A DNA stretch of 64,000 bases, taken from Nageia nagi. Lineage: Eukaryota > Pinophyta. The stretch lies in assembly GCA_050084985.1 (NCBI GenBank), contig JBITNC010000001.1, forward strand, positions 192,820,001 to 192,884,000, in the 5' to 3' direction. A program made the position numbers and the translations under genes. The notes under the pieces were generated by a model. That model was not told the DNA's origin and did not search any database. It worked only from the letters and a program-made list of their open reading frames with translations. Shown piece by piece: positions 36,916 to 48,059 of this stretch. How positions within the stretch are numbered: the first letter of the stretch is position 1; every line of letters begins with the position of its first letter.

Positions 36916-37735
36916 ATAAAAAGTTTCAAAGTTCAAAATGTAACAATTTCTCATAATAGGTGGCATTGAAAGACATCATAGCTTGACGAAGATTATGATA
37001 GACAACCACCTATCAGATATCTTGTCATATCAAAGAGTTCCAATTTGTGGAGGTCAACCTATTCCACTAGCATATATAGCCTACAAGGACATTAGAAAGG
37101 AGTGAAGGTCGACCTCTAGCAATAATATAATCATTGTTATATTCAAGACACTTCAAAATATAAACCATAGTAAAGAATATAGCATTTAATATAATACATG
37201 GCATTGCATTGTAATATCAACTTTATCTTGACATATGTAATACTGCAATAAGTTATTTATAAAGTCTAACTATGATTTATTAAATAAATAATAAATCATT
37301 TTTAGACATCTACAATATATTATAGGCTTATATATATAGCCTTTAGTTAAGTGGATGTGATAAGGTGTTAGGATGTCAATGGTCAAAGACTTTAGAGCTA
37401 GTATTATGGTTTTCTTTTGAGTCATGAATGACATGCATTATGGAAGAAAGGTCTCATACATTAAAGGGGTTACTAACAAGTCCTACACAATTTATTGACT
37501 AACATAGTATAAAGAAGATACTTAAACTACACTCCTATGAAGTAATTACTTAGTTATATCATTTAAATTTATTTTTAGTGTTGATAAAGGAATTCTCTAT
37601 AGATATACAACCCATTTTGACCTTAAATACTAGGTCATTCAAGAAACCATCTTCCCCCTATAAAATAATAAGATCATAAAATTCACATGCTTCTAAGAAG
37701 CTATCCATCAAACATTTATACACAAATAACATTAC
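36916..37735. other. No gene seen
   Basis: AT-rich sequence without recognisable coding content or clear repeats. Confidence 0.4.
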
Positions 37736-37739
37736 CAAT

Positions 37740-39110
37740 AAAAGAATGAGATTAAGAATATGATTAAAGAATTGTTGGACATAAGATTCATCTATTCTAG
37801 TGTCAACCCCTTCTTATGTCATATATTACTATTTTTAAAAAAATATGGATCTTCGAAATAATGGATGAATTTTACACAATTGAATCATATCACTATCAAA
37901 GATAAATTCTATATACCTATATTTGATGATTTTGTAGAAGAACTATAAAAGGTAAAAGTCTTTATCAAGTTGGACCTTTTGGTTAGGATACCACCAAACC
38001 AAAATAAGCATAGACAACATTCAAAATACATAATGATCATTATAAGTTCCTTGTAATTCCTTTTAGAGTTAGCTATATACCTTCTACTTTCCAAAGTTTG
38101 ATGAACTACATGTTGGAATCATATCTTTGGAAGTTTTATACTAATATTCTTTGATGACTCTTTCATCTACAATCAATTTCGGGTAGATCATCTTCATCAC
38201 ATCACAATGGTATTCCAGTTGATTCTAGAAGTGGAATATTTTGTACATATATTTTTCAAGGAAGAAGTTTGGGTTGATCCCAAAAAAATAAAATACATGA
38301 TAAATTAGCCAAAGTCCACTAATTTAAAGATTCCAAGGAATCTATGCATGTTTGCAAATGATTATGCAAAAATAACATCTCTCACTATCATGCTATGAAA
38401 TCTTTTTAATATTAGACTAAGGTTGTTGAAAAGGCTTTCGACTATCTAAAGCATTCTATATGTACCATCCCAATATTAGTCATGGCATATTCTAATAAGA
38501 TGTTTTTTTATAAAAAGTGATGCTTTGGGGATAAGTATTAGATTACTTCTCATACAAGAAATACACAATATTATCGAAATTTTAAAAGCCTTAAATACGA
38601 AAAATATTACCCAAATCTACATATGATAAGGAAATATTATTAATTATTAGAGGTGTAACACCTTAGGAGATAATTTCAATTCAAGATAGATCAACATAGC
38701 TTAAATTGCTTCCTAGAATAAGGGATCTCCTCCCTTGATCAATAGAAATGGGTTACCATATTTTTGGGGTATGATTATAATACAAAAAGAGAAAGAAAGA
38801 GTAATAAAAAATGGTGTCAAGGATTTTGTGAACACATGTGATACTTATTAACATAAAAAATGGGAAACTATTAGAACTAGTAGTCATCACTAACCACTTC
38901 TTATTCCTACCACTCTTGGGAATGATATCTCAATGGATTTCATAAGGGGATTCTAATATGAAGAGGGAAACCAATGATTCTTATACCAAATATTCTCATT
39001 TTTACATATTAACCACCTATTCATAATAACTATTATAGTACAACTCTTCTTGGACTAGATATTTAAATTAAATATTATACTTTAAGCAATTAACAATAAT
39101 TGACGTCCCA
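37740..39110 (+). pseudogene. Chromovirus-like RT-RNase H-integrase fragment (element F)
   Basis: Plus-strand Ty3/gypsy pol with a different sequence type from A-E2. RT: IKELLDIRFI, a VTIKDKF-type segment, NDHYKFLVIPFRVSYIPSTFQSLMNYML (read in parts), and LRKF-like sequence followed by a degraded YxDD. Next come HHITMVFQLILEVEYF and VWVDPKKIKYM, the 'L..H...V..vL..n.ly...KC.F......lGh' zone. RNase H: FIKSDALGISI near 38510 and a lost C-terminal part. Integrase: a NDISMDF segment and HPF-TITI-QLFLD near 38930-39060. Large deletions and stops show a dead fragment. It ends close to the CACTA-like terminus. Confidence 0.82.
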
Positions 39111-39136
39111 TATTTATTAGTACTTATTTGTAAAAA

Positions 39137-39400
39137 ACACTACACCAAAATCAAGCTTTAACAACAAGTGATTTACAATGTTTCTTTGACGATGATTTAT
39201 AACTATTGTTATATATAACAATAAATAATAATTTTAGCAAATGGTTTAAAATCATCATTTTACATGAGTATATAAGGTGATTTTTTAGGGCGGTAATAAA
39301 CTACCCTAATATTTCATAAAATGATGATTATAATGCATCGTAAAATTGAACTATCTTTAAAAAAAAAAAAGTTTAGGCAAGCACGCACATTTCAAAATCT
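39137..39400 (+). mobile_element. CACTA-like DNA transposon terminus
   Basis: CACTACACCAAAATC at 39137 resembles the CACTA terminal repeat of En/Spm elements. It is followed by subterminal-looking motifs (TTTGACGATGATTT, AAATCATCAT, GGGCGGTAATAAACTACCC) as is usual for such elements. No matching opposite end was found, so only one terminus is supported. The PPR pseudogene begins just inside. Confidence 0.5.
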
Positions 39401-39559
39401 TGGTGGCTCATCCAAATTTTAGCTATCTTTACCTCCCACTCCCACTCGTGACAAAGCAATGTGAGAAAGGACTCCACCAGGTGACAAGGCATGAAAGGAA
39501 CCATCACCATTTCTTGCAAAATGGTCAAGGTACTAAGCAAACATCTATAAGTTCTTCGT

Positions 39560-40520
39560 TTTGGTGTTATTTCTATGTTATTTATATAATTTTTTTTACT
39601 CTAAACTACTAGCACAACCAAGGTCAACCATACATGTATTATGTAATTTTGTGGGTGTAATCATTCATGCATTGGCAACAAACCTTGCAAGTACAAGGAA
39701 AGGCAAGGAAGGAGAGAAGCGTAAGGCAAACAACTCCATCATCATAGCCTGTAAATTGGTCAAGGTATGAAGAAAACCACTCCCATTGCAACAATTGGTT
39801 TATTATAATGTTATTTATGAAGTCTTTTACTTCATCTAAACATCCAACATAGCCAAGAAGCAATGACCTTGCTCTAATAGATGCCATTGTCTTCCATTTA
39901 TATTAATGAATATCATCTTCTAAAGCAGCTATGATAACCAACCCTTAGCAATATTGGCATGTTATTTTTAATTTTTTTTGTTTCATCTAAATGCCCAAAA
40001 CGATCAAGAAGCTCAACCATACATGTATATAGTATTCCATTGTGGGTCATGGAATTATTGATAACTCTCCTTCACTAGACCTCCATGGCTACAAGTAGAT
40101 AATATACTAACTATGATAACCAACCCTAAACAATAGGGTTTATTGGAAATGATATTTATAAATTCCTTTTCTTCATCTAAACACCCAACACAACTAAGAA
40201 GCTTAACCATACATGCATATAGTGTTACATTGTGGGTATTGATAACTCTCATTTACTAGGCCCGAATGGTTATAGGTAGATAATACATTAACTAATTTTG
40301 TTTGTGGCACACATATTCCATTTATTCAAATAGTTTGATGGCTTGCTACAACCATTCCTTGCATATCCTACAATCATTGCATTCCATGAAATTGGTTTTT
40401 CATAACACATCTTATCAAACAAACTCTTGCATTTTCCGGAAACATTTGAAGAATCCAAAACCATATCCATTATATGCATATCCTGTGATCATTGAAGTCC
40501 ATGAATTTCTCTTTACTGCA
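39560..40520 (-). pseudogene. PPR (PLS-type) gene remnant with repeated C-terminal block
   Basis: Remnant of a plant pentatricopeptide-repeat protein; such proteins bind organellar RNA for editing or processing. Near 40288-40479 (minus) is CKSLFDKMCYEKPISWNAMIVGYARNG, read in two parts, the hallmark of a PPR repeat. Downstream are three copies of the post-repeat motif that normally reads 'Y.cMVdLLgr.G.LdEA..fI..M': LYACMVKLLSCVGCLDEEKEF (40140-40240), LYTCMVELLDRFGHLDETKK (about 39960-40040) and LLLGYVGCLDEVKDFINN (39800-39870). A normal gene has one. Stops and frameshifts are frequent. A second PPR cluster lies at 60608-64000. Confidence 0.72.
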
Positions 40521-42464
40521 TTTCCCTATAAAGATACAAGTTTGTTATCTCCAATCTATTTCATTTAAATCACTTTCACCATGTCATCTAAAGGGGCATA
40601 TTTGTTACACCTAACCTTTTAAAATTTACATCTACTATATGTACAACATCTAATGTTCAGGTTTAAAAAATAAATTTTTTATTGATTATAATTTTTCAAG
40701 TGATAATTCTACCAAGAGAATTTACTTAAGAATCATTTTTCTTTGTCTATATCCTTTATGACATCGGCTTTACGGAAAGTTCACTATTGTCATCCACTTC
40801 GCATGTGATATTATAATTCATCTAGGATGTTTATGTGTCTCATCAATTCGATTTTCATGCCAAATGTAGAAAAGAATCAATGCCTTTCAACACCCATGTA
40901 CAGCAGGTCGCAATTTACCACCTTAATTATTTTTTAACAGAAAATTGATGCAATGAAATACAAAATTTAATCTATATTTGGGTGTTCTGAAAATTTTAGG
41001 GATTGTAACCTTGTAGAAAAATATTCTATTAGCTACAATTGAGTAATATTTGAAAACATGAAACTTATTGTAAGAAGTTTGGAAGTATAGTAACCTTTTG
41101 CATGCATTCTGCACTTTAACATCCTGTTTATACGTAATCTAAAACAACTTCATATCATTGTACTACTTTTCACAGATTTCTTGCTCTGAAATTTGTCATA
41201 GTCTATATAAGCATTCGACCAAAAAAATAACCATGAATCTTTGCAAAGTACAGTAATGTTAAAATATTTATTGTAACTAACTCAACAGAATCAACCATCG
41301 CTTCATAATTAAAAAAATCACAAAAGCACACCAAATGGTAAACTAGATTTTATTATATTATTTTTTCCTGCATAATTGTTTAACTTTTTGTACTTGCTCC
41401 GTGCAATTACCGAATTAGATTTTCTTTTAACATTTAAAAACCTTTCTAAATAAACTCTTAACTAAAAATAAAATAAGTAATAATTAGGCTCAAAACCTTT
41501 ACAGATGAGCCGGCATTCTTTTGGGGAAAAGAGTTCTTAAATAGGTTCAACAGCTAGAGATGAGTTACTCATATTACACTTTCTAATAGCAGGGTGCCAT
41601 GAAAGGCCTGTGGTTTTTTTTTAGCTCTGTAAGGAGGCCTCCTATGGAACCTTACTGGGAAAAAAGTAGAAAAGGCATCCTAACAGTCTTATTAGTTATT
41701 ACTACATGAAAGCAATCTAAGATAGATGACAACAAATGACTAAAATAGTGCTGCACAGTTGAAATAGGATCATGACAACACTTTAAAAATGGACTATCAG
41801 TTAATCCATGTGTTGAAGCTATAAATGTGTCTAGTACAGTAACTCACATATAGGACCTTTAGACATAAATGAATGAAAAAATAACAGCAGTACAGGTATA
41901 TGCATACTTTCTATTATAATCAGAAAGCAGGAGAATAGCAGATATTAATAAAGATAAAATATACACAGGAACAGGCCACAGTACTTGTGGACTATAAACA
42001 ATATAATCATGCAAAGAACATATCAGCAAACAAGACAATCACTACACTGTCAAAAAATAAGAGAGCTACTACACTCTAAAAATCACATAACGCTAATAAC
42101 AGGTAACAAAATTGAAGCTCTAAACCTACTAATACATTGATGAAGGATGTAAATGGGTAATGGATTCACAAACTACTCCAATCACAAGAATAATAGATCT
42201 ATAGAAAACATAAAAAACTAATTCCAAAGTTTGTAGAGCATCTATTTGCTTATCCTTGCATTTACATGTTAACAGATTTCAACTGAGAATGAAATTCTTG
42301 GTATTAATAACAAGTACAGAGAGCCCCAGTCATAATCATGTGAGGAATTGGAACTTAAAGGCCAAATAACAAATGCTGATTTTCTTCACATGAGCACCAA
42401 AAAATGAGATGTGTAGAAATTCATATTTCCAACATAAATACAAAACGCTGAGGTGAATGGTAAA
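40521..42464. other. 3' flank of the J-domain gene; no coding region recognised
   Basis: No protein-coding segment or known repeat was recognised. It could hold the 3' untranslated region or terminal exons of the minus-strand gene at 42465-43765, because a splice-donor-like GAG|GTAAAT lies at the end of that frame. No acceptor could be chosen. Confidence 0.4.
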
Positions 42465-43765
42465 TCAATTTACCTCGATCTTTGGCCTCTTATTCTGGTG
42501 AGGATTATCATCGGACACTTTCTTCATCCCACCAGCAAAAAGCCTATCAAAGGCACTTCTATCAAACTTAACCTCAGTCTTCTTGCTCTTGCTCTTGCCC
42601 TTAGTGGGCTGAGCTGTTTTCTTCTGATCCTTTTTGCCACCCTCCTTTTCGGAAAGATTCGAATCCGAATTCTCCTTGGGGACTTGAGAACCCATATTCG
42701 ATGCCTTGGGCATTTGAGGATAGTTTTCCTTCTTGGGTTCGTTCTGCTTTTTGGGAACCTCTGAACCCCTACTTTGCTCGTTATTGCTCTTGTCCTCTGT
42801 GTGCTGAGCTGCTTTCTTCTGATTCTTTTTGTCCTCCTTTTCCGTGTGATTCGAACCCGAATTCTCCTTGGGAACTTGAGAACCCTTATTAGATGCCTTT
42901 GGCATTTGAGAGGACTTTTCCTTCTTGGGTTCGCTCTGTTTTTTGGGAACCTCAGAACCCTTGCTTTGGTTGGGCATTTGAGGGGCCTTTTCCTTATTGG
43001 GTTCGCTCTGTTTCTTTGGAAGCTCAGAACCCTTACTTTGGTCGGGCATTTGCGGGGATTTTCATTCTCTTTTCCCTCCGGTCCAGAATTATTTCTCTGA
43101 CGCGGGGGAGCTCTGGAAGTACGATCATGAGGAATCACAGAGGCCGTGAATGGCTTCTTGCATGAAGGGCAAATAATGAAAAGGCCCATGTATTCTAAGG
43201 CGAACTCAAAATGTATTCTACAGCTACTACATTGTGTCCAGAAAGATAGCTCACCACCAGCTCTATTAGAAAACCCATCACAATTGACGCTATTACTTAC
43301 ATTGGTGTTGTCCTTCTTTGGCGGCTTGCGCTTCCTGGTCTTTGGCTGCTTCTTCTGAGAGGGGGCAGTGGATTTCCTCGTTAGGTCGTAAGAAGCCCTA
43401 GTTGTGGAGTCAGATAACACGCGCGACGCCTCTCCGATGAACTTGAATGCCTCTTCAGCTCCAGGGGACTTGTTTTTATCGGGGTGTAAAACAAGGGCTA
43501 GTTTTCTATACTGTTTTTTGATGAGGGTTTCTTCGACAGTCGAATCCACCTGCAAAACGGCATACCAGTCGGGGACGCCATTGATTTTGATCTGGGTGGC
43601 AATGTGGACGTCGAGAACAGCTATGAATTGGGCGAGACCTTCAAGGGAAGGGTACATTTGCTGGGCCTTGAGGGCTAATTTCTTGGCCCCGGCCATATCC
43701 TGCGCGTGGAATTTCTTCTCTGCAAATTCCTTGGCTCTGTATGCTTCTTCTTTGTTGGATTCCAT
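42465..43765 (-). CDS. J-domain (DnaJ/Hsp40-like) protein with zinc-ribbon-like motif; one apparent frameshift
   Basis: Plant J-domain protein, a likely co-chaperone that stimulates Hsp70 ATPase through its HPD loop. The ATG at 43765 starts [19 protein letters not shown], the conserved plant N-terminal region. The J domain is at residues 66-127, with HPD at 94-96 (LVLHPDKNK). A basic, possible nuclear-localisation tract lies at about 138-151. A paired CxxC motif (C179/C182, C199/C202) beginning FWTQCSSC matches the zinc-ribbon-like region of this plant family. After residue about 235 the frame shifts. The better continuation is the frame 43049-42465, a Lys/Pro/Ser-rich repetitive tail ending [13 protein letters not shown]...KRPKIEVN. 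One missing base in the TTTT run (43059-43062, + strand) explains the break; it may be an assembly error or a real mutation. G+C is higher than in the surroundings. About 433 residues in total. The family is certain; function beyond that is inferred. Confidence 0.9.
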
Positions 43766-44259
43766 CTTCCCTTGAATTGAAATCGGAGCCAGAGCGAAAG
43801 AAGATCAAGCGAAGAAGCTACTCCACATCGTATCCGAATTTGGATTTGGTTGAAAATGGAGGAGAGGACAGGGCATGCTGCCTCTGCCGCCAAGTACTAC
43901 TGAAATTCGTGTGGGGCAAATTTTCAATTTTCGCGGGGAGTATTTTGAAAGAAGATTCAAATTATTCATGTTCAAAAACAAGGGACCACCACACATTCAA
44001 ATGTTTTAGGGCAAATGTCACCTTTCCACAACAACCAAGGTTTGAGTTAGAAATTTTGATGGGAACTAGGGCTATCAATAAGAAGATAAAGTCCATTCCT
44101 CTTCAAGATATTCACTTGAAGGGAGAGCTTATAAAAATGAAATGTGTAACAAGTATTTTTCAAATTTCATTACCTTTTATAGTTTAAATTATTTATTTAG
44201 TATAGAGAGTTGTATTTTATATTTTGTAATAAAAATGTCTCATTCCTCCTGTTAATCTA
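43766..44259 (-). promoter_or_regulatory. 5' flank of the J-domain gene; weak TATA candidate
   Basis: The first 150 bases upstream of the start are G+C-richer than the window and probably include the 5' untranslated region. On the minus strand CTATAAAA occurs at 44175-44182, about 410 bases before the ATG. It could be a TATA box, but nothing else supports it. Confidence 0.3.
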
Positions 44260-44640
44260 AGGAGACAGCACACACCTTAAGCTACAACAACTTGCATGGT
44301 AGGTTGAGTGATCACTATTGGTTGTGACAAACTTGAGGGTTGTAGAAGGACCAACATTCTTCTTGTTCTTTGTAATAACTATAGTCTACTCATTAGAGGG
44401 AGAAGCTTAAGCAATGGACACAGAAGCCATAAGGGTTTACCCTTTAAGCTTAACTTTTTCCTCCATTAGAAGATAATTATTAATCTAGTTGAAGGCTAAT
44501 TGACAATTGTAACAAGTATTTAGAAGGTTGATATAAGTTATAACCCTTTGATTGATTATCAAATCATCAACATGAATGTTAATATACTCTTTAAGATCTT
44601 TAGACCAAGATTGAAACAATAGGAAGAAGTTATGAACATA
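44260..44640 (-). pseudogene. Decayed unknown reading frame
   Basis: On the minus strand a frame with few stops reads LKEYINIHVDDLIINQR, TYINLLNTCYNCQLAFN and MASVSIAQ-like then SPSNE pieces. It looks like former coding sequence, possibly a retroelement gag, but I do not recognise the family. A run of 11 G (44689-44699) lies just beyond. Confidence 0.3.
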
Positions 44641-44699
44641 CTAAGGTTTGTGGTACAAACTCAAATTCACTTAAGAAGGGTTAGCAAAGGGGGGGGGGG

Positions 44700-45518
44700 A
44701 ATTGTAAGGTTCTAAATACCATCCACTTTCACACTAATAAGAATCAATGTTTGTTGAATCCACCATCAAATGAGAGTATCATTCAAAATACAACTCAAAA
44801 AGCATCCAATCAATGTATGAGATTCTAACCAAGAATAAGTAGAGTTTATAAACTCAATGGGATAACAACATTTGGAATGGAAATATTATCTTATGATAAA
44901 CCTCAAGGATGAATTTACGAGGTTGCTTGTTCTCTACCAATGACATTTCTCCCTCCTACAACTTCAACAAAATATGAATGCGTATAGTGAGTTATAACTA
45001 TATTAAAAGGAAAGAAGCTCGCTTGGGGTGGAAAAACAATGAAGCATACAATAATAAATAGCAACTAATGATTCCCTCACATACTCCAAGGAGGAAAGAC
45101 AATGTGACAAACCAAACAAGTTTCAAATGTCAATGCATGAACTTCATATCTCTAAGCATTTTTTGTTGAAAAAATATAATAAATTATATTAACTTGAAAA
45201 ATATATTACAATTGTTGAATATTTTTAGTGACCCCTAAGATTAACCTAGGTAGAAACTATACTAAATATTCACATTTAATGAATAACAGGAATAGCAACA
45301 ATAAGATGAAGTATAATAAAATATAAATGAATAAAGCAATACTTAGACTATTGGATCAAGATAACATCATTCCACTAATGAGAAAGGAATCCAAAGATAG
45401 CTAAATATTTATTAACATTACCTGGGATGACGAAGATTATATGAAGAAAGGAGCTTGCCAAAGATAATGATCTTGATATGTGAATTCCTACACAAACAAA
45501 CCATATTAGAACCCTAGT
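44700..45518. other. No gene seen
   Basis: AT-rich sequence without recognisable coding content. Confidence 0.4.
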
Positions 45519-45758
45519 GTGGACACCCAAAGGGAGCATAGACATGAAGCCCTAAATAGTAGCACTAATATGTATGGTAGCGTAGAGGTTGAGTGTCTCA
45601 AGAGTAGAGTTCGCAACCAAGATCCAATAGATAGAAAAGTATCGATAAGTCAAGCCAAACATAAGGATTTGTTTAACAAGATGCATTACACAAACATAGT
45701 TTCATTGCAACATACGAAATGGGTTTTTCAAAAAAATATAGAAAAATACAAGGTATAA
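45519..45758 (+). pseudogene. PPR gene fragment left of copy A
   Basis: An open frame of 79 codons ending in a degraded PPR repeat: SQAKHKDLFNKMHYTNIVSL, the pattern 'A..LFdkM...niVSwn'. At DNA level, TTTAACAAGATGCATTACACAAACA closely matches PPR fragments to the right of copy A (63528-63560 and 63826-63860). The first part of the frame (MDTQREHRHEAL) is unlike any PPR. It is a fragment only. Confidence 0.6.
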
Positions 45759-45854
45759 GTATATATACAAAATGTAGAGCATATTTAAATCATTTGAGCA
45801 TATTTGTAGAGCATATTTAAATCTAATTGTTCTTATATGTGAATTATGATATAT

Positions 45855-45859
45855 GATAT
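45855..45859. repeat. Target-site duplication of copy A, left (GATAT)
   Basis: The five bases before the TG of the 5' LTR at 45860. The right side (60042-60046) reads AATAT, one transition different. Confidence 0.65.
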
Positions 45860-47680
45860 TGTTATTCTTACATAATCACACTCTAAAAGGTGTAATATTT
45901 TTTCAATTCATTATTCTATCATTCATTTATTCTTTATTCTCAATAAAGTCTCTTCTATAAATCTCGTTCCTTATATCCTTTTCTTTCACAATTGTAAATG
46001 ATGTACAAAGTGTAAAGTATCTATACTTAGTCTCTTTTTCACATTCTAGTTAGGATTTGTATTTGATCAAGGCATGTCCAAGCCATGTTCATGCTACCAG
46101 GTCTTGGTCAAGTAAAGGGCCCTTAAAACCTTACCATTTTGTTATGAGGTAGGTATTGTTTGTATATACTCATTTGTCTCATGTTTGGGAGATGTGAGTA
46201 AGTTAAAATTTGAAGGGTTCCCATTTTTGTAGAATCGGCTAAGCCATTTTTGAGAAGTGTTTTATAAGGTCTATGTGTGTGTCTAAGTCTAATTCGAGTT
46301 TTATCGAAAGTATAGTTACTTAGGTTTGAGTATTATATAGTACAAGAGTTATTTCTAGGTATTGTTGTATATAACTATCAATCTAAAGTCAAGTCGCTCA
46401 GAAGGTGATATTTTAGAACCCATGGAATTCCAAAGGAGGAGTTTTACCTTTTGATAGAAATTAACAGGCTCTAACTTCAATACATCATTGGGTAGTCCAT
46501 AAGATCTTAGCGGTAGGATATGTTACAATGCTTACATTCAACAAAACCCATCAATTTTCAGTAATGATGTTATTCTTTTTAAAGAAAATTGATGGGTGAT
46601 AAGGCTTCTCAAATATTCAACAAACCCCTCTAAGGAAAATAAGATCCATCAAGCATGAATAAAGACTATAAGAGGAAGGAAATACCTAGGTCCACTTAAT
46701 CAAGAGTGTGTAACCCCTGGGACTCTACCAACGTGTTGACTATAGCTCATTTCCATGTGGTAGTTGTAGTTCACCTTTAGGTTTGAATAATAGATCTATC
46801 TTCACCCTTACAGTGATCGTAACCTACAACAACAATGCAAAATATTTAATGGTTGAAAAAAGTTAAGTAGTTGCCAACTGTTGATAGAGGTTTATCATAC
46901 CAATCAAGACGATAGGCCATACCTCCTAAATTCAAAAACTATCCTAGAAGATCATAGTCAAGGATAAATACAATGGATTATGGTTGGGTAGATACAAATA
47001 TTGAAGGTTTATAGATTTCCAAGCATTAGTGTTGAGTTAAGAAAATTAGTTACAGTTGTACATTATTTTGTACATCTTGTAATTGTTTAATTCATATTGT
47101 TCTTAGTCAAAGAGTAGTTAAGAGCATTAACGGTGGACAACCACTTGTTGTAAATAAGATTCTATAAATAGTGAACTGTTAGAGGTCCAAAAGGTCGAAT
47201 ATTTTAGCAAGGTTGCCCAGTGTGAGAACTATTTTCATATATGATAATAAATATAATGGTATTTTTCCCTTTGCAATTTGTGGTTGTTATCTTATTTTAT
47301 AATTGTTATGTATGAAGCATTATCCTAAATTGTGGCTATGTAGTGCAATTGTGAGACCCTAATAATAAGTTAGTTATTCTATTCTTAATCTTGGTAATGG
47401 ATTACTACTTGTGCGGTGATGCCCAAGCTAATTAGTTTTGTTTTACTTTCTATAATGTAGATTTTTATCTCTTTCCTGTTACTCTTTACTTCTTTCATCT
47501 CTTTCCAGTTACTTTTGACCTCTTTCATAGATAAGAATCATCCTATAACTTGGATATTGATTAGAAAACCCCCATGAGCTTATTGTCTCACCACCTTTTG
47601 CTTTTTCAAGAACCCTACTATTGCAAGCAACAGAGAACTATACTAGATCAAACCTTTAGATTACATTATATTGATCAACA
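45860..47680 (+). repeat. 5' LTR of copy A
   Basis: Starts TGTTATTCTTACATAATCAC and ends TTGATCAACA. A direct repeat of 58237-60041. A conserved CAATAAAGTC-like segment lies near 45940, and a TATAAATAGTG box near 47165 is shared by both LTRs. Confidence 0.92.
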
Positions 47681-47697
47681 ATAGACACATTCATTTT

Positions 47698-47715
47698 TGG
47701 CAAGCTTGATGGAAC
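47698..47715 (+). other. Primer-binding-site-like sequence of copy A
   Basis: TGGCAAGCTTGATGGAAC begins 17 nt after the LTR end. It aligns with the copy B site and, loosely, with the TGGCGCC...GGGGAAC type used by Athila/Tat-like elements. The tRNA is not assigned. Confidence 0.45.
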
Positions 47716-48059
47716 CTGAGCAAAAATCCATATCATTTGGGTGTGAATAAGCTAGATAGCTCTGTTTGGTGAGCTATCACTCTTGCTATTCAAATATTAT
47801 AACATTTCTTAAACCTTATTAGCGAATCTATTTTCATATTGGTAATATTTTTGAACCTTGACACCTCTAATTTATACATTTACCAAAAGTAGTACCAGAA
47901 ATTCTTCCCAACAACCTAAATTTCTAGAGCTATCAATTCCTCGAAGGAGGTCTACGTGAAAGGTTTGTTGGACTCTCTCTCCTCAAATCCCTTGATATCC
48001 ATTCCTTTAACAACTGTATTTGATTAAATCTAACAAAATCCTTCACCTCATACAATTAG

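Noticed and set aside
39358-39371. Poly(A) tract beside the PPR remnant as evidence of a processed pseudogene
   Set aside because: The PPR sequence is on the minus strand, so a retrocopied tail would appear as poly(T) on the low-coordinate side.
42453-43775. Several open frames of 63-123 codons on the + strand opposite the J-domain gene
   Set aside because: They mirror the repetitive coding sequence of the minus strand and show no domain of their own.
43741-44187. Open frame of 148 codons on the + strand
   Set aside because: It overlaps the start and 5' flank of the J-domain gene in antisense and has no recognisable protein character.
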